64,000 nt of DNA from contig OY829542.1 of NCBI GenBank assembly GCA_963691705.1, forward strand, positions 26,708,579-26,772,578, in the 5' to 3' direction. The notes under the pieces were generated by a model. That model was not told where the DNA came from and did not search any database. It worked only from the letters and a program-made list of their open reading frames with translations. This DNA comes from Viola odorata (taxonomy: Eukaryota > Streptophyta > Magnoliopsida > Malpighiales > Violaceae). Made by a program: the position numbers and the translations under genes. Positions 10,404 to 20,332 of the stretch are shown in pieces (position 1 is the first letter of the stretch; every line of letters starts with the position of its first letter).

Positions 10404-11560
10404 TCATTTCAGAGGCTGGTCCGTAAGCACAGTGACGGAATAAGACTGGAAATATCGGTCCATCTTGCGGGTAGCCTGTATAAGAGCGAACGCTATTTTT
10501 TCAATTCGGGCGTATCGCAACTCCGCCTCCTTCAGAACGTGACTCACAAAATAGACCGGGCGATACGAGTGGTTATCGTCGTGAATGAGGACGGCACTGA
10601 CCACCTCATCCGCAGCGCCAAGATACAAATATAAGGTATCACCCACCTCAGGTCTCGTCAACAGCAGGTCGGACGATAGGTAATCCTTTAGGCCGACAAA
10701 TGCCTCCTCACATTCCGGGGTCCACCCGAACGAGGCTTTCTTGCGTATGACTTTGAAAAAAGGAAGACATTTCTCTCCTTGCTTGGAAATGAATCGCCCA
10801 AGGGCGATAACTCGCCCCGTTAGCCTTTGCACCTCTTTAATGGTTCTTGGCGATATCATATCTTGTATGGCTTTAACCTTTGAAGGGTTAGGCTAGATAC
10901 CTTTTTGGCTGACGACGTAGCCCAAGAATTTTCCCGTCTGAAATGCAAACATGCATTTTCGGGGGTTTAACTTCATGCGATACCTTTTCATTACGTCAAA
11001 GACCTCCTATAAGTCCCGCAGGTGATCTTGAAAGCTTGCACTCTTTACCAATATATCATCAACGTATGCTTCCACATTCCTCCATATTTGCTCTTTGAAT
11101 ATCTTGCTGGCCATACGTTGGAATGTAGCCCCGGCGTTCTTTAATCCAAACGGCATCGCCGTATAACAGTACGTGGCCTTTGGAGTGAGAAACGCAGTCT
11201 TTTCTTCATCTTCCAGGGCCATGGGGATCTGGTGGTATCCAGAGTTGGCGTCCAGTGAACTTAAATAGGCGTACCCGGCAGTTTGATCAACTAATTGATC
11301 TATATGAGGGAGCGGGTAGCAATCCTTAGGGCAGGCATCATTTAAATCGGTGAAATCAATGCACATGTGCTAGTCCCCATTGGGCTTAAGAACAAGGACA
11401 GGGTTCGCTAGCCAGGTGGGATATTGAACTTCGCGGATGAACCCTGCTCCAAGAAGCTTGGTTACCTCTTTGTCCACAGCCAACGCCTTTTCATTAGAGA
11501 ACGCGCGCCGATTTTGCTGTACAGGCCTGACATCTGGTACCATATTGAGCCGATGTTCGG
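10404..11560 (-). other. Reverse transcriptase and RNase H domains of Tat-A
   Basis: The RT catalytic box YVDD is intact at 11055-11066, preceded by MPFGLKNAGATFQRM, a hallmark of Ty3/Gypsy RT. RNase H follows (about 10404-10740) with the YFVSH and LTDQPL landmarks. Stops at 11370, 11007, 10893 and 10404 break the region. Confidence 0.85.
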
Positions 11561-11859
11561 CCATTTTGCGTGATATACCTGGCATGTCTGGGGGGTTTCC
11601 TTGGCATTTGTTCAGTAGCCGAGCCAGTTGAATGTTCTCCGCTGGGCTGAGTTTTTCGCTGACCAGGAAGCTTGCTTCCTTTATACCGATTGCCGGAATG
11701 GGTACCATTTTGTCCAGAGGTTGAGCGCGCTTCTCATCGCCTTGTTCATAGGGGTCTGCCGCTACACACACATACCTATCACAGCTCCTTTGAGTCATGA
11801 GCGAGTAGCATTCCGCCACCAGCTTTTGATCGCCTTTTATGGATACTACCCCATCCCAG

Positions 11860-12260
11860 GAGGGGTATTTCATTTTTAAATGCTTTTGAGATATCACCGC
11901 TCCGAAACGGTTGAGAAAAGGTCGCCCGAGTATGACATTGTAGGGCAAATTTAAATCCACGACAAGGAACAGCAAGTTCTCTGATCGTTTATAGGTGTCT
12001 TCTCGGAAATATATGGGCAAAGTGATTACCCCCGTGACAGGGATTGGAACCCCATCAACGCCAACTATAGGCCGTTTGTTGGGCGTTAGCTCATTATTAG
12101 GGCATTTCAGGAGACTGTACGCTTCCAGTGAAAAGAGATTCACCGCACTCCCATTATTAATAAGGGTCCTTCTGATTCCATGGCTGGCGATGACGGGCGT
12201 AACCACCAATGCATCATTGTGCGGGTAGACAACGTCTTTCTCATCTTCTTCGGAAAAGGA
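11860..12260 (-). other. Protease domain of Tat-A, active site lost
   Basis: This is a retropepsin-like segment with the conserved C-terminal motif ILGRPFL (about 11915-11935). The active-site triad, normally Asp-Asn/Ser-Gly, reads Asn-Asn-Gly (INNGSAVN); the catalytic codon is at 12156-12158. GAT to AAT is a single G-to-A transition. The protease would be inactive even without the stops. Confidence 0.72.
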
Positions 12261-12499
12261 TAATATCATTCGATCAAAGATGACTATCGCATCTCCTTTC
12301 TTTGTCGTGCCATCCCGTGTGCATTTTTCTCCTTTTGCGGCGGTCGGTTGTTCTGATTCGTCCATATAAGGGGTTCCTCCCGCGATAATGTTAATCATAG
12401 GGATGTATTCGTCGTCGACCGTAAGAGTTTCCCCATCTTTTCCTCTAGGAGCATCATCCTTCTGCGGAACACGAGGAGGAACTGGTCGTTCATCTGCTG

Positions 12500-14285
12500 T
12501 CCTTTTCATGGGATTATTTCTGGCATCTTCTCTTATCTGGGTGGCAAATTCTCCTAAATATCCTTCTTCCACCAAACGTTCTATCGCCGATTTTAACTCC
12601 CTGCATGCTTCTGTGGAATGGCCCCTGGCTTTGTGGAATTTACAATAAGCATTCTCCCTTCTCCCTAGAAGCACTCCTGGTTTCGTAGGCGCGGGGTAGC
12701 GGATGGGAAGATTTCGCTGTTCCGCTATCGCTAAAATCTCTGCCCTTGGTACATTAAGGGAAGGAAAATCTGGGTCGTACATCCAATTTTTATAAGAATC
12801 CCCGTGACGTCGAGTGGGGGAACCACCGGTTTTTCCCTTCGAAAAATGACCCTTTTGCCTATTGGAGGCTTTGGGGATATGATCCTTCCGCCTGGCGTAA
12901 TCGTCGATAAAATGGTCGTCAGGAAGGGGTTTTGCGAGAGCAGTGGTAAGTTGAGATATCCCATGTGGCACGTTATACGTCCTATCTCTGTTTTCTTCTT
13001 CTTCCATTTTCGCATAATTGTGGGCTTTAAGTCTCAACGCATCTAAAGTCACTAGAGGGTCTACCATGAGCGCGTCTTTCAATTTTCCATAGCGGCAGTT
13101 CCTTTTTAGGGCTTCTATAGCAAAATCAATAGTAACGCCCGACGTTAAGGACATTTCCAAATCGAAGCGACTGAGAAATTCCTTTAAAGTTTCTTGAGGC
13201 CTTCGTTGTATGTCAAATAACGCGGCGGCAGATTTCCTGATTGGAATTGCCGTACTAAATCAGCTCCGAAATTTAGATTCTAATTGTGAGAAATTATTAA
13301 TGGATCCACCAGGGAGTCCCTCAAACCAGAGACGCGCAACACCCGACAATATCATGACAAATATTTGGCACAACACCGCATCACTGTGGGTCTGAAACTG
13401 AACAAAATCCTTCACTTTATTGATATGCGAGATAGGATCCTTGGTGCCATCATAAGTATCAGTGGGAAGCTTCACGCGTCGACTGACCCTGTGACGCCTT
13501 ATACGTCGGCTAAATGGGTGGCCCGATGTATCATCAAGAATCTCACGTGCCTGACGCGAAGGAGACATTTCAGCTTGACGCCCCCTATTTCGTGGTTCTG
13601 GCGTAAGATGTCGCCTAGGAGATCGACTGCGACTCCTAGGCGAACGACTTCGATATCTTCGACTACTAGATCTTTCACTGTACTCGGGAGACAAACTCCT
13701 GTTGGCTTCTTCCCTCCGTCCGTCCCACCGGTTCCTAACCCCCTCAAGTTGCCTATCTCCTTGTGGGAGGAGACCTTGCGGCATCTGTGGTACGTAAGCT
13801 TCTACTCTTCCTTGAGTGAACGGCACAATACTAACCGAGGGATCTCCCGCGGACAAAGGCATCTGGAGGTTTTCTAGAAACAACAGTGATAAAGGTCGAT
13901 CAGCGACAATAGATGGTGTGAACATGACGTGGGGAGGGAGACTAGATCCAGAAGCACCAGGCGTGATTCTTGCGGCCATTTCAGTCAAATATTCCAACCG
14001 AGAACGAAGGGTCGCTATTTCCATTGCAAAAGGATGTTCATGGCTGCGCACAGATCCCCCCAAAAGAGGAGTGGAGAAGTCAGGTCCCGCTATCTGAGAT
14101 GACGAAATGCCCGTTTGCGAAGAGACAAGTCCTCCAGCGATTCCGACCGAGTGGTCCAGAGATCCAGAGGTAATTGGTTGCGACGTCATGGAGAGATCAG
14201 CCGTAGCAAAGGGGAATAACTGTCTGCGGATTGAGAAAGGGATATTAGAGGATGATGATCGGATCGGCTCCGATCCTATGGTCAT
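12500..14285 (-). other. gag: Gag region of Tat-A with RS-rich segment
   Basis: The N-terminal third is unstructured and contains a run of Arg-Ser dipeptides (RSRSPRSRSRSPRR, about 13590-13635). The retrotransposon gag core follows (about 13060-13420; landmarks TYDGTKDPISHINK and ARLWFEGLP), interrupted by the TGA at 13260. A knuckle-like motif CKFHKARGHSTEAC near 12598-12640 takes the place of a standard CCHC. Gag forms the cytoplasmic virus-like particle and binds the RNA. Confidence 0.75.
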
Positions 14286-14350
14286 GACCGTTCCAATCTT
14301 CCGACTAAACGGAGCTTAGCTGTTAAGGACGCTCACTTAATATACCAAGA

Positions 14351-14368
14351 CTCTCAATGAAAGCACCA
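14351..14368 (-). other. Primer binding site of Tat-A
   Basis: Immediately inside the 5' LTR the minus strand reads TGGTGCTTTCATTGAGAG, two bases after the terminal TTATCA. Its place and leading TGG fit a tRNA primer site. I cannot assign the tRNA with confidence. Confidence 0.65.
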
Positions 14369-14370
14369 TT

Positions 14371-14892
14371 TGATAAGATTCAATGTCGATTTTATAGGAC
14401 TTAGTATCGTGTCTGATCGGAACGGCGGCGATCGGTGTCGGGTGTACCTGCAAAGCGCCGGAGAGGGAGCTCCGGCGTAGACACTCCGATGCTTAAGTCA
14501 GTTTAGGGGTATGAATTAACCAGAGGTTCTGCTAGATGATCTCGATCTTACCTTCTGTTTGAAAAGTAGGGGTATTTATAGGCCTTGATGGCGATACCTG
14601 GCGATAACAGTCCAGGCGATGTCTGATGATGACGTCACGAGCGATACCAATAGGTGACGTCATGAGCGATATCTGACGGGGGTGCCGGAAGCGATAACCT
14701 CGGGGATCCCTAGGCTGGGATGGTGCCGTGCGTATAGAGACGCGTGAGTCCCCCCTCCGCTGATGTCGACCATCCTAGGAATCCTTTGCTGATCTCTAGG
14801 CGATATGAAGAGATATTACGGGACTTATGGGAATCCATCCGGCAGGAGCCGCAAGTGTAGTAACACCGTTAGGGTTGTCTTGATTGTTATCA
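14371..14892 (-). mobile_element. 5' LTR of Tat-A (522 bp)
   Basis: On the minus strand it begins TGATAACAAT and ends TTATCA, a perfect 6-bp terminal inverted repeat shared with the Tat-B LTR. It has two TGACGTCA palindromes (14630-14637 and 14655-14662), a TATAAATA box (14573-14580) and a conserved hairpin (14456-14477) just before GCTTTGCAGGTA. The right boundary is fixed because gene D homology of Tat-B resumes at 14893. Confidence 0.85.
14456..14477 (-). promoter_or_regulatory. Conserved hairpin in Tat-A LTR R/U5 region
   Basis: CGCCGGAG and CTCCGGCG form a perfect 8-bp stem around a 6-base loop, about 100 bp downstream of the TATA box. Tat-B keeps the stem with one change and a poly-C loop (20333-20364). 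Confidence 0.6.
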
Positions 14893-15850
14893 AATAGTAG
14901 TGGTTCCCTCGCTAATTGAAGAAGACGTTTGGACGGGGTTTGCAATAGCGACAGGCGGTATGACCGGATTAACCTCAGTTTCAGCAGCGGCAGTGGCAGC
15001 AGCAACGGCTCTTTCCTTCTCCCTTCGCCGTTGAGCCCTCCTCAGTCGTTTCCTGACGCTCTCGGGTGCCCAGTTGGGATCGGTCACTGCAGAATCATGA
15101 GATAACGTTAGCGTTAGTACCAACCACAATAACAAGAAAAACACCACAACACTCACGTCTGATGCAAGTTTGAATGTCCATCCCGCATGCCAGATGACGA
15201 GTATGAACGCTGATTTCCAGCTGAAGTAGTTTGTCTAACCAGCCTTGTTCAGGCTGGCGAAGAGTTCCCCGTCGACCCCAAGCACTATCTTTGACATCTT
15301 GATTAAAACCAGTCTGCCACCAGGGATCAGGGAGGTCAGGAAGATCAACAACAAAAAACTCTTTTTTCAAAGCTTCAATGGAAGACTCGAGATGGAGGAG
15401 TTTCCAGGTGAAGGGTTTAAGAGAGTCATCATCATAACGGGGTGATATCGCTATCACACCCCGACGACTATACAACTTGAAGAGTGATTTGAGTAGCGGA
15501 AGGGAAGGAGAATTAATCCCTTTGTATTTACAAAGTTCTAAAAATGCGTAAACACAGCAATACGCATTTTGGGTTAGTTGTACAGGATTCAAATTAAGGG
15601 CAAGCAGCAATTGTTTTGTAAAGGGGTCAATGGGAAACTGAAAACCGTATACAGAATCCTACGGTTGCCGGTTAGAATGCTATTCAGGCGTAGCGAATCA
15701 GGGGCAACGGATGCCGTATAACCCTCGGGGATCTCAGCGTGATGTTCGGCTAGATGCTCATTCAAAGCAACTATGGAGGTGATACTACTAACAGTGTTCT
15801 CAATTTTTTCCTCATCGACAGACAGAACAGGAACGGCGAGTTCTAGTCAT
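14893..15850 (-). pseudogene. Gene D' of Tat-B, truncated by the Tat-A insertion
   Basis: The ATG at 15850 is followed by the same MxxTRR start as gene D, then a frameshift within about 10 codons. The Transposase_28-like domain (about 15170-15640) is open and about 70% identical to gene D, with NAYCCVYAFLELCKYKGI unchanged except near its end. The 70-bp phase-1 intron is at 15087-15156. The coding sequence resumes and is cut at 14893 by the Tat-A LTR. A short deletion removes part of the domain near 15635. The motif AGGTATTT, shared with gene D, lies 51 nt before the ATG (15901-15908). The interval 15909-16522 holds only the presumed promoter and the gene C' terminator region. Confidence 0.75.
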
Positions 15851-16522
15851 GGCAGAAATAGAAAAATAAAAAGATGAAGAAAACGACGGAAGAAAATAAG
15901 AAATACCTTTACAGAAGAAAGACTTCGAGCGCCCAGATGATGAAAAGAAAAATTGTAAGACGGCTTGAAGTGATATAGAGAGGGCAAAATAACAAAAGTA
16001 GGAAAAAGAAGCAAGTGCTAGGTTTGATAACCCTAGTAGCTAAGCGAAACGACTGTTGTAACAGTCGTTGCGTGTGGAGCGTCACGTGGAACAGACAAAA
16101 GCAATGAGTACGATCCTAGAAAAGTGAGAGGATGCTTTGATCTCACCAATTCCTAGGGCACGCCAACCCCCTGGCACCCCTACGAATTGACACGTGTATT
16201 CGAGGCCATCATGAAATCTCCCTCGCATTAATGAGGGAATCCCGAGCATTAAATGCTTCGAAAAGTAGAATCGGCCTTACAAAACGAGACAAAGGCAATG
16301 ATGCGATAGCCGAGATGACGCGGCTCAGCGCCAATCGAATAGGGAGATAACCAAGTGACGCGGAAGAGCAAATTAAACATTGTTCGTTATTTAAAGAATT
16401 GCAGACGTTGTTACATGGCAGACGTCATCAATTGCTATAAACTAAATAGAGTCAATGAGAAAAGAGAAAAGAAGCAAGAGTCTCTCTGACGACAAGTCCC
16501 TTCTGGCGACAACTTCACCTGA

Positions 16523-17937
16523 TCACGAAATCGTTTCGACATTGCTGTCGTTAGCCCCCTCCTTTTCCTCGGAAGAAAGAAAACCCTCTTCACTCCTGCC
16601 TATTTCTTTCATTTTCTTGGAAGCATAATCAGCTATCTTAGCAGGATCAAAAGCCCCACTGTGGTAATAGGCTGGAAATCCAGCGACAAAGGTCTTCCGT
16701 ATTTTGTTCTTCCACCCAGTCATCCTTGAAGGAACCTTTGCCAAATCAGCATCGCGAGCCGATATCTCTTCGCGAAGGAGGGAGTTTCTCTTATCGGCCG
16801 CCACTAACTCAGCCTTAGCCGCTACCAGCTCCGCCTCTAAAAGTTCTACTTTCGCTTTCCCCCTCGATTTCTCTCTTGCAAGCTCGGCGCGACAATCATT
16901 TAGCTCCGTCTGGGTACCATTCTGAAGTCGCGTCAACTCTGTCACCTTAGTCAAAGCGACATCTAATTGATCTTTTGAAATGGCGGAGCCCCGAAGCTTG
17001 TCGCCATGAGCCTCAAGAAAGTAATGCATTTCGTGAAAACTAGCTAGCACGTCATTCAGGACGCGTGCCTGTTGAATATCGGGAGGAAGACGCAGCAGTT
17101 CTTCCTTATCTTTGGGAGAACCAAATATGTGACCCACTATGGAGCCCACCGGTTCATCTCGCGATAGAGGATCCGATATCCCCAGAGCGCGAAGTCCGCT
17201 AGTACCAAAGGTTGATAGATCCAGCTGGTGAGAGGAAACTCCTTAAGGACCATGGGGAGAGAGATTAGCAATAAAGGGAGGAGAGAAGTTTTTGATGGAA
17301 TCGCCAATCCCTGAAATAGAAGTAAAGAATAACGGTTGAGGACCCCCGGTCATCAGCGGGTCAGGAAGCGCGCTTGAGCTGGGAGCTGCCGCTACCACGT
17401 CAGGAATGCAGGAGGAGATGGGAGAGTCAGGAACGATAGTTTGCGGGGGGGAGTCTGCCACTGGTGGGATTTCAGTAATAGTAGGAGGAACAACAGTAGA
17501 CGCCTCGGGGCGATATCAACTAAACAGTTGCGGCACTTGAAGCTAAAGAATTTACAGAATAGATTGAAAAACGGGTTAAGAACACCCTACAATTCGCAGG
17601 CGCGAACAAAGGCATAAATCCCACACCAGGAGGGAGGGGTTATCTGAGCCAGGTCGATATCGTATTGGCGCAGTAACTTCTTTATGGATTCATGGACAGG
17701 AAAGCGAAAACCATAGAGGAACATCTTAAAGTAAACCATCCTATCATTTCTAGGCAAGGGGTCATGAAGTCGCTGACCCGCCTCAAGAATCTTAAAGGAA
17801 TGACCAAGAGGGAAGGAGATACCTTGACCCTCCAACTCAGCCTTCAGATTTTCATTGCAAGTGAAAAGACTGGGTGTTCTCTCAACTTCTAAATCTACAG
17901 GCCATTGAAGTCCTCTGGGATCTCTAGTCATACGCAT
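16523..17937 (-). pseudogene. Gene C' of Tat-B, internally deleted
   Basis: Starts at 17937 with a match to the N-terminus of gene C (VYFKMFLYGFRFP, then PPSWCGIYAF). Homology holds to about 17508, then jumps to the Pro/Ser linker. The second half of the Transposase_28-like domain and the expected intron have been deleted (about 0.8 kb relative to gene C). In-frame stops lie at 17587 and 17243. The last 208 codons (17149-16523) are open and hold the coiled coil with the shared motif ELNDCRAELAREKS, plus a short extra heptad duplication relative to gene C. AGGTATTT lies 39 nt before the ATG (17977-17984). The interval 17985-18431 has only leader and spacer sequence. Confidence 0.72.
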
Positions 17938-18431
17938 AATGACTCAATGAGAAGAAAATCTAAAGGAGATGGAGCAAAATACCTAGAATAAGAAGGCAGT
18001 AAGCGGATCACCGACACCGACGAGCAGTTGAAGAAACTCTCCTCGAATAAGAAAAAGAGGCCGAAGAGAGAGAAAGAGGGAAGAGAATTTCAAAACGTGA
18101 GCAAAAGTGTTAAAAGAAAGCAGTTGTCCCCTTTTTTAGGACCCAACTAGAAGATCGAGCAGCCTGTGACAACGAGACACGTGCTAAGCGAAAAATGACA
18201 CTTAGAAAAACCTCAGACTGATATTTATGACTAAACATTTTTATCTTCCAAAGAGACAGTTACTGACCATAAACTGAAAGCGGTTACATCAGGCGGCAAC
18301 CAACCTTTCCATGACAACTGACCAGCATGAAGGGAGTTAATGCAGAAAGGCAACTAAGAGAAGGAAAAAAGTGAAAGACGTCATTTTATTTAAGCCATAC
18401 GACATCTACAAGAAAAGCACAGTGTGCTGGA

Positions 18432-18857
18432 TTAATCATCGTCAGGCCAGTAGGAAGACCAGTAGCAGTATTCCCCATCCGAAGATGGAAACTCTTCGGC
18501 GATAGGCGGGAAAGGTTCCTCAGCATGCCTCTCTTGACCCAGCTTTAACGAGATTAATTCCCTTTTGGGAGCGGAAGCCTCAGCATCGGCACCGATATCG
18601 CTGGCCGAACTCCTACCCATGAAACAATCGATGTGGGGAAACAGTACGTCACCTTTCCGAACAGGTGGGATGTGAAAGTGAGGAGACGGGTCGACCGTCT
18701 TCAAAACCTTCCCTTTACTTGACCTCTTATGAATTTTACGGCGAGGAAGTCGCCTCTTCAGGCATGAGGGTGAAGGAGGATTATCAGAATCCGGTGAGGT
18801 TGGAGGAGTTGGGGGAGAACCGCGTTCAGTAAGGTCTAAGGAGTACGAATTGGCCAT
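18432..18857 (-). CDS. Gene B' of Tat-B: basic/acidic small protein, intact
   Basis: An open frame of 141 residues begins MANSYSLDLTERGSPPTPPT; the ATG at 18857 aligns with that of gene B, so upstream ATGs in the frame were not used. Parts in order: Ser/Pro-rich N-terminus with PTSPDSDNPP, a basic stretch (residues about 35-50, Arg/Lys-rich, a likely nuclear signal), a neutral middle, and an acidic aromatic tail ending in three Asp. A TATTTAA box lies about 75 bp upstream, as for gene B. No family is recognised. Complete conservation of the architecture between two diverged copies argues for a real protein. A nuclear role is inference from composition only. Confidence 0.66.
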   Translation of the reverse strand: MANSYSLDLTERGSPPTPPTSPDSDNPPSPSCLKRRLPRRKIHKRSSKGKVLKTVDPSPHFHIPPVRKGDVLFPHIDCFMGRSSASDIGADAEASAPKRELISLKLGQERHAEEPFPPIAEEFPSSDGEYCYWSSYWPDDD

Positions 18858-19311
18858 AAGACTCCGAATGGTTTTAGCAGGAAAACATAAAGAAGAAAAT
18901 GAACACAAAACGGGAGAGAAAGTCCCCTTAAATAGTCGAGGAAAAAGAGCCTTTCAATCTTCTCGCACAACTTTTGAGAGAATTGATATGATCTAGAAGC
19001 AATCTGAATCACAGAATCAGATCCTGTGATCGCGCCGATTGGAGTTTATCCCTGATCGATGCACACCGAAAAACCACCCAATAAATTGATACTGAAAAGA
19101 TGCCGTGAGATTAAAGCAGAATGGTTCGCGAGGATAACCGTTACTAGTGACCAACCAAAGACGGGCTCATTTTCAGTTGGGCTGATATGGCAGTCAACCG
19201 AAATATCAATTGGCGCATGGTGAAAAACCATGGCTCTCATAACTAACGGTCTGATCATACGTACATTCATACAGAAAGGAAAAAGAAAGATAAGGTGGCG
19301 ACGGCCCATGG

Positions 19312-19695
19312 TCAAGTCTGGGATCCGGCATCATCATCCTCCACCATAGTAGGGACCTCCCTCAGAGTGTCCGATATAGAGGTTAGCTCGGTGGAGGAAA
19401 GCCTCATGCCCTTCAAGGAGCAGTTCAGCAGATCCTTCCTCTGCTGCAGCATGGTGATCACCACCTCAATGCGGGAGATAGTAGCAGCCAACTTTGATAC
19501 GTTCTCCAGAGGACTGAAATCCTCCAGAGAAGTCATACCAAGCCTGGACCGCAGGGGAGTCAGCATCCCCTGAAGCTCCAGAACATCCTCGGATGTCTTG
19601 ATCAGTACATTTTCCAGAAAACTAACGTCGTCGTCGTTGAGGTTCTTCAGGGTGTGAGTTTTGGAGATTAGAAAGTTCCTGGTGAGACCGTCCAT
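19312..19695 (-). CDS. Gene A' of Tat-B: small helical protein, intact
   Basis: An open frame of 127 residues from the ATG at 19695 (MDGLTRNFLISKTHTLKNLN). It aligns without large gaps to gene A of Tat-A; many of the differing codons I compared encode the same residue. It shares the predicted helices, the LELQGMLTPL motif and an acidic C-terminus. TATAAA (19756-19761 on the plus strand, read as minus) lies about 60 bp upstream. It is the last gene before the 3' LTR at 19904. The 18858-19311 interval upstream of B' contains no gene that I can see; it includes a copy of a short block (CTCATTTTCAGTTG) that also occurs at 19885-19898. Function unknown. Confidence 0.72.
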   Translation of the reverse strand: MDGLTRNFLISKTHTLKNLNDDDVSFLENVLIKTSEDVLELQGMLTPLRSRLGMTSLEDFSPLENVSKLAATISRIEVVITMLQQRKDLLNCSLKGMRLSSTELTSISDTLREVPTMVEDDDAGSQT

Positions 19696-20108
19696 GATGA
19701 AGATACTAGGAGGAAATGAGGGAAAGATGGATAATTGGTTCGGGAAAATTTTGAATTTATAAGCCTTGAGAAAAGGCAGGGAAAAAGACGCGCCCCTCGA
19801 TGACTGAGCCACCCGATATCTCGAGGATCGACAAGCACGGTACAAAAGCAAGATGAAGCGATAGCCCTTGGTAAACACTAGGGCTCATTTTCAGTTGAGC
19901 TTGTGATAACAATAGAGACAATTCCAGGGGTATTTCCATCCCTACCTCAACGTTAAGGCCGGAACACTATAGCCCCTATCGGGCGTCTGCCGCCAAGGTT
20001 GCCGCCCCTTATCCAGCAAGGAACCCTGGGATGGTCGACATCAGTGGGGGAGGGGTCTCACACGTCATCTATCGGCGTGCATAGTGTTATCCCATCCTAG
20101 GACAGTCC

Positions 20109-20190
20109 TGACGTCACTCGGAGATATCGCCCCTGACGTCACCTAGAGATATCGCCCCTGACGTCGTTAAGGATATCGTCCTTGATGTCG
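20109..20190 (+). promoter_or_regulatory. Tandem TGACGTCA / GATATCGC upstream array in Tat-B LTR
   Basis: Units of about 25 bp each contain TGACGTCA (perfect at 20109 and 20134, TGACGTCG at 20159) and GATATCG. TGACGTCA is the classic bZIP (TGA/CRE-type) target. The array ends about 45 bp before the TATA box, where an enhancer would sit. Confidence 0.55.
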
Positions 20191-20332
20191 CTGGAAGCGT
20201 TATATTCCCAGATATCGCCCTCCACTTGGTCTATAAATACCCCACCATTTAAAATGCAAGGTAAGCCTAAGATCGCAACTGGAACCTCTGCTATTTTGAA
20301 CAACCATACTAATTTAAGCATCGGAGTGTCTA

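Larger units (their letters stand above)
8427..14285 (-). pseudogene. gag-pol: gag-pol polyprotein of Tat-A, one frame with nine in-frame stops
   Basis: A single reading frame of 5,859 nt (about 1,950 codons) runs from the ATG at 14285 to the natural TAA at 8427 without any frameshift. The domain order is gag, protease, reverse transcriptase, RNase H, archaeal-type RNase H, integrase: Ty3/Gypsy order with the Tat-type second RNase H. It is broken by stops beginning (plus-strand positions) at 13260 TGA, 11370 TAG, 11007 TAG, 10893 TAG, 10404 TGA, 9885 TAG, 9834 TAA, 9423 TAA and 8706 TGA. Most are one transition from the residue expected in this family. The protease active-site Asp is also replaced. 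The element can no longer make its own enzymes, but the lack of indels means it decayed recently or mainly by point change. Confidence 0.9.
1..14892 (-). mobile_element. Tat-lineage Ty3/Gypsy LTR retrotransposon 'Tat-A' (left end outside window)
   Basis: Read on the minus strand the order is 5' LTR (14892-14371), primer site, gag-pol (14285-8427), a repeat-rich spacer, then four genes on the opposite (+) strand (D, C, B, A at 7323-511). The 3' LTR is not seen and must lie left of position 1. Two RNase H domains, the second archaeal-type, place it in the Tat lineage. It is inserted in a related element (Tat-B): homology to gene D stops exactly where the LTR begins with TGATAA. AATAG at 14893-14897 is the expected 5-bp target duplication, but its partner is off window. 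gag-pol is disabled by nine stop codons. Confidence 0.88.

Noticed and set aside
511..19695. The A-D / D'-A' inverted arrangement as a foldback transposon or a local inverted duplication
   Set aside because: Each half lies in its own element with its own LTR, diverged by many substitutions and separate lesions. The arrangement follows from opposite orientation of two related insertions.
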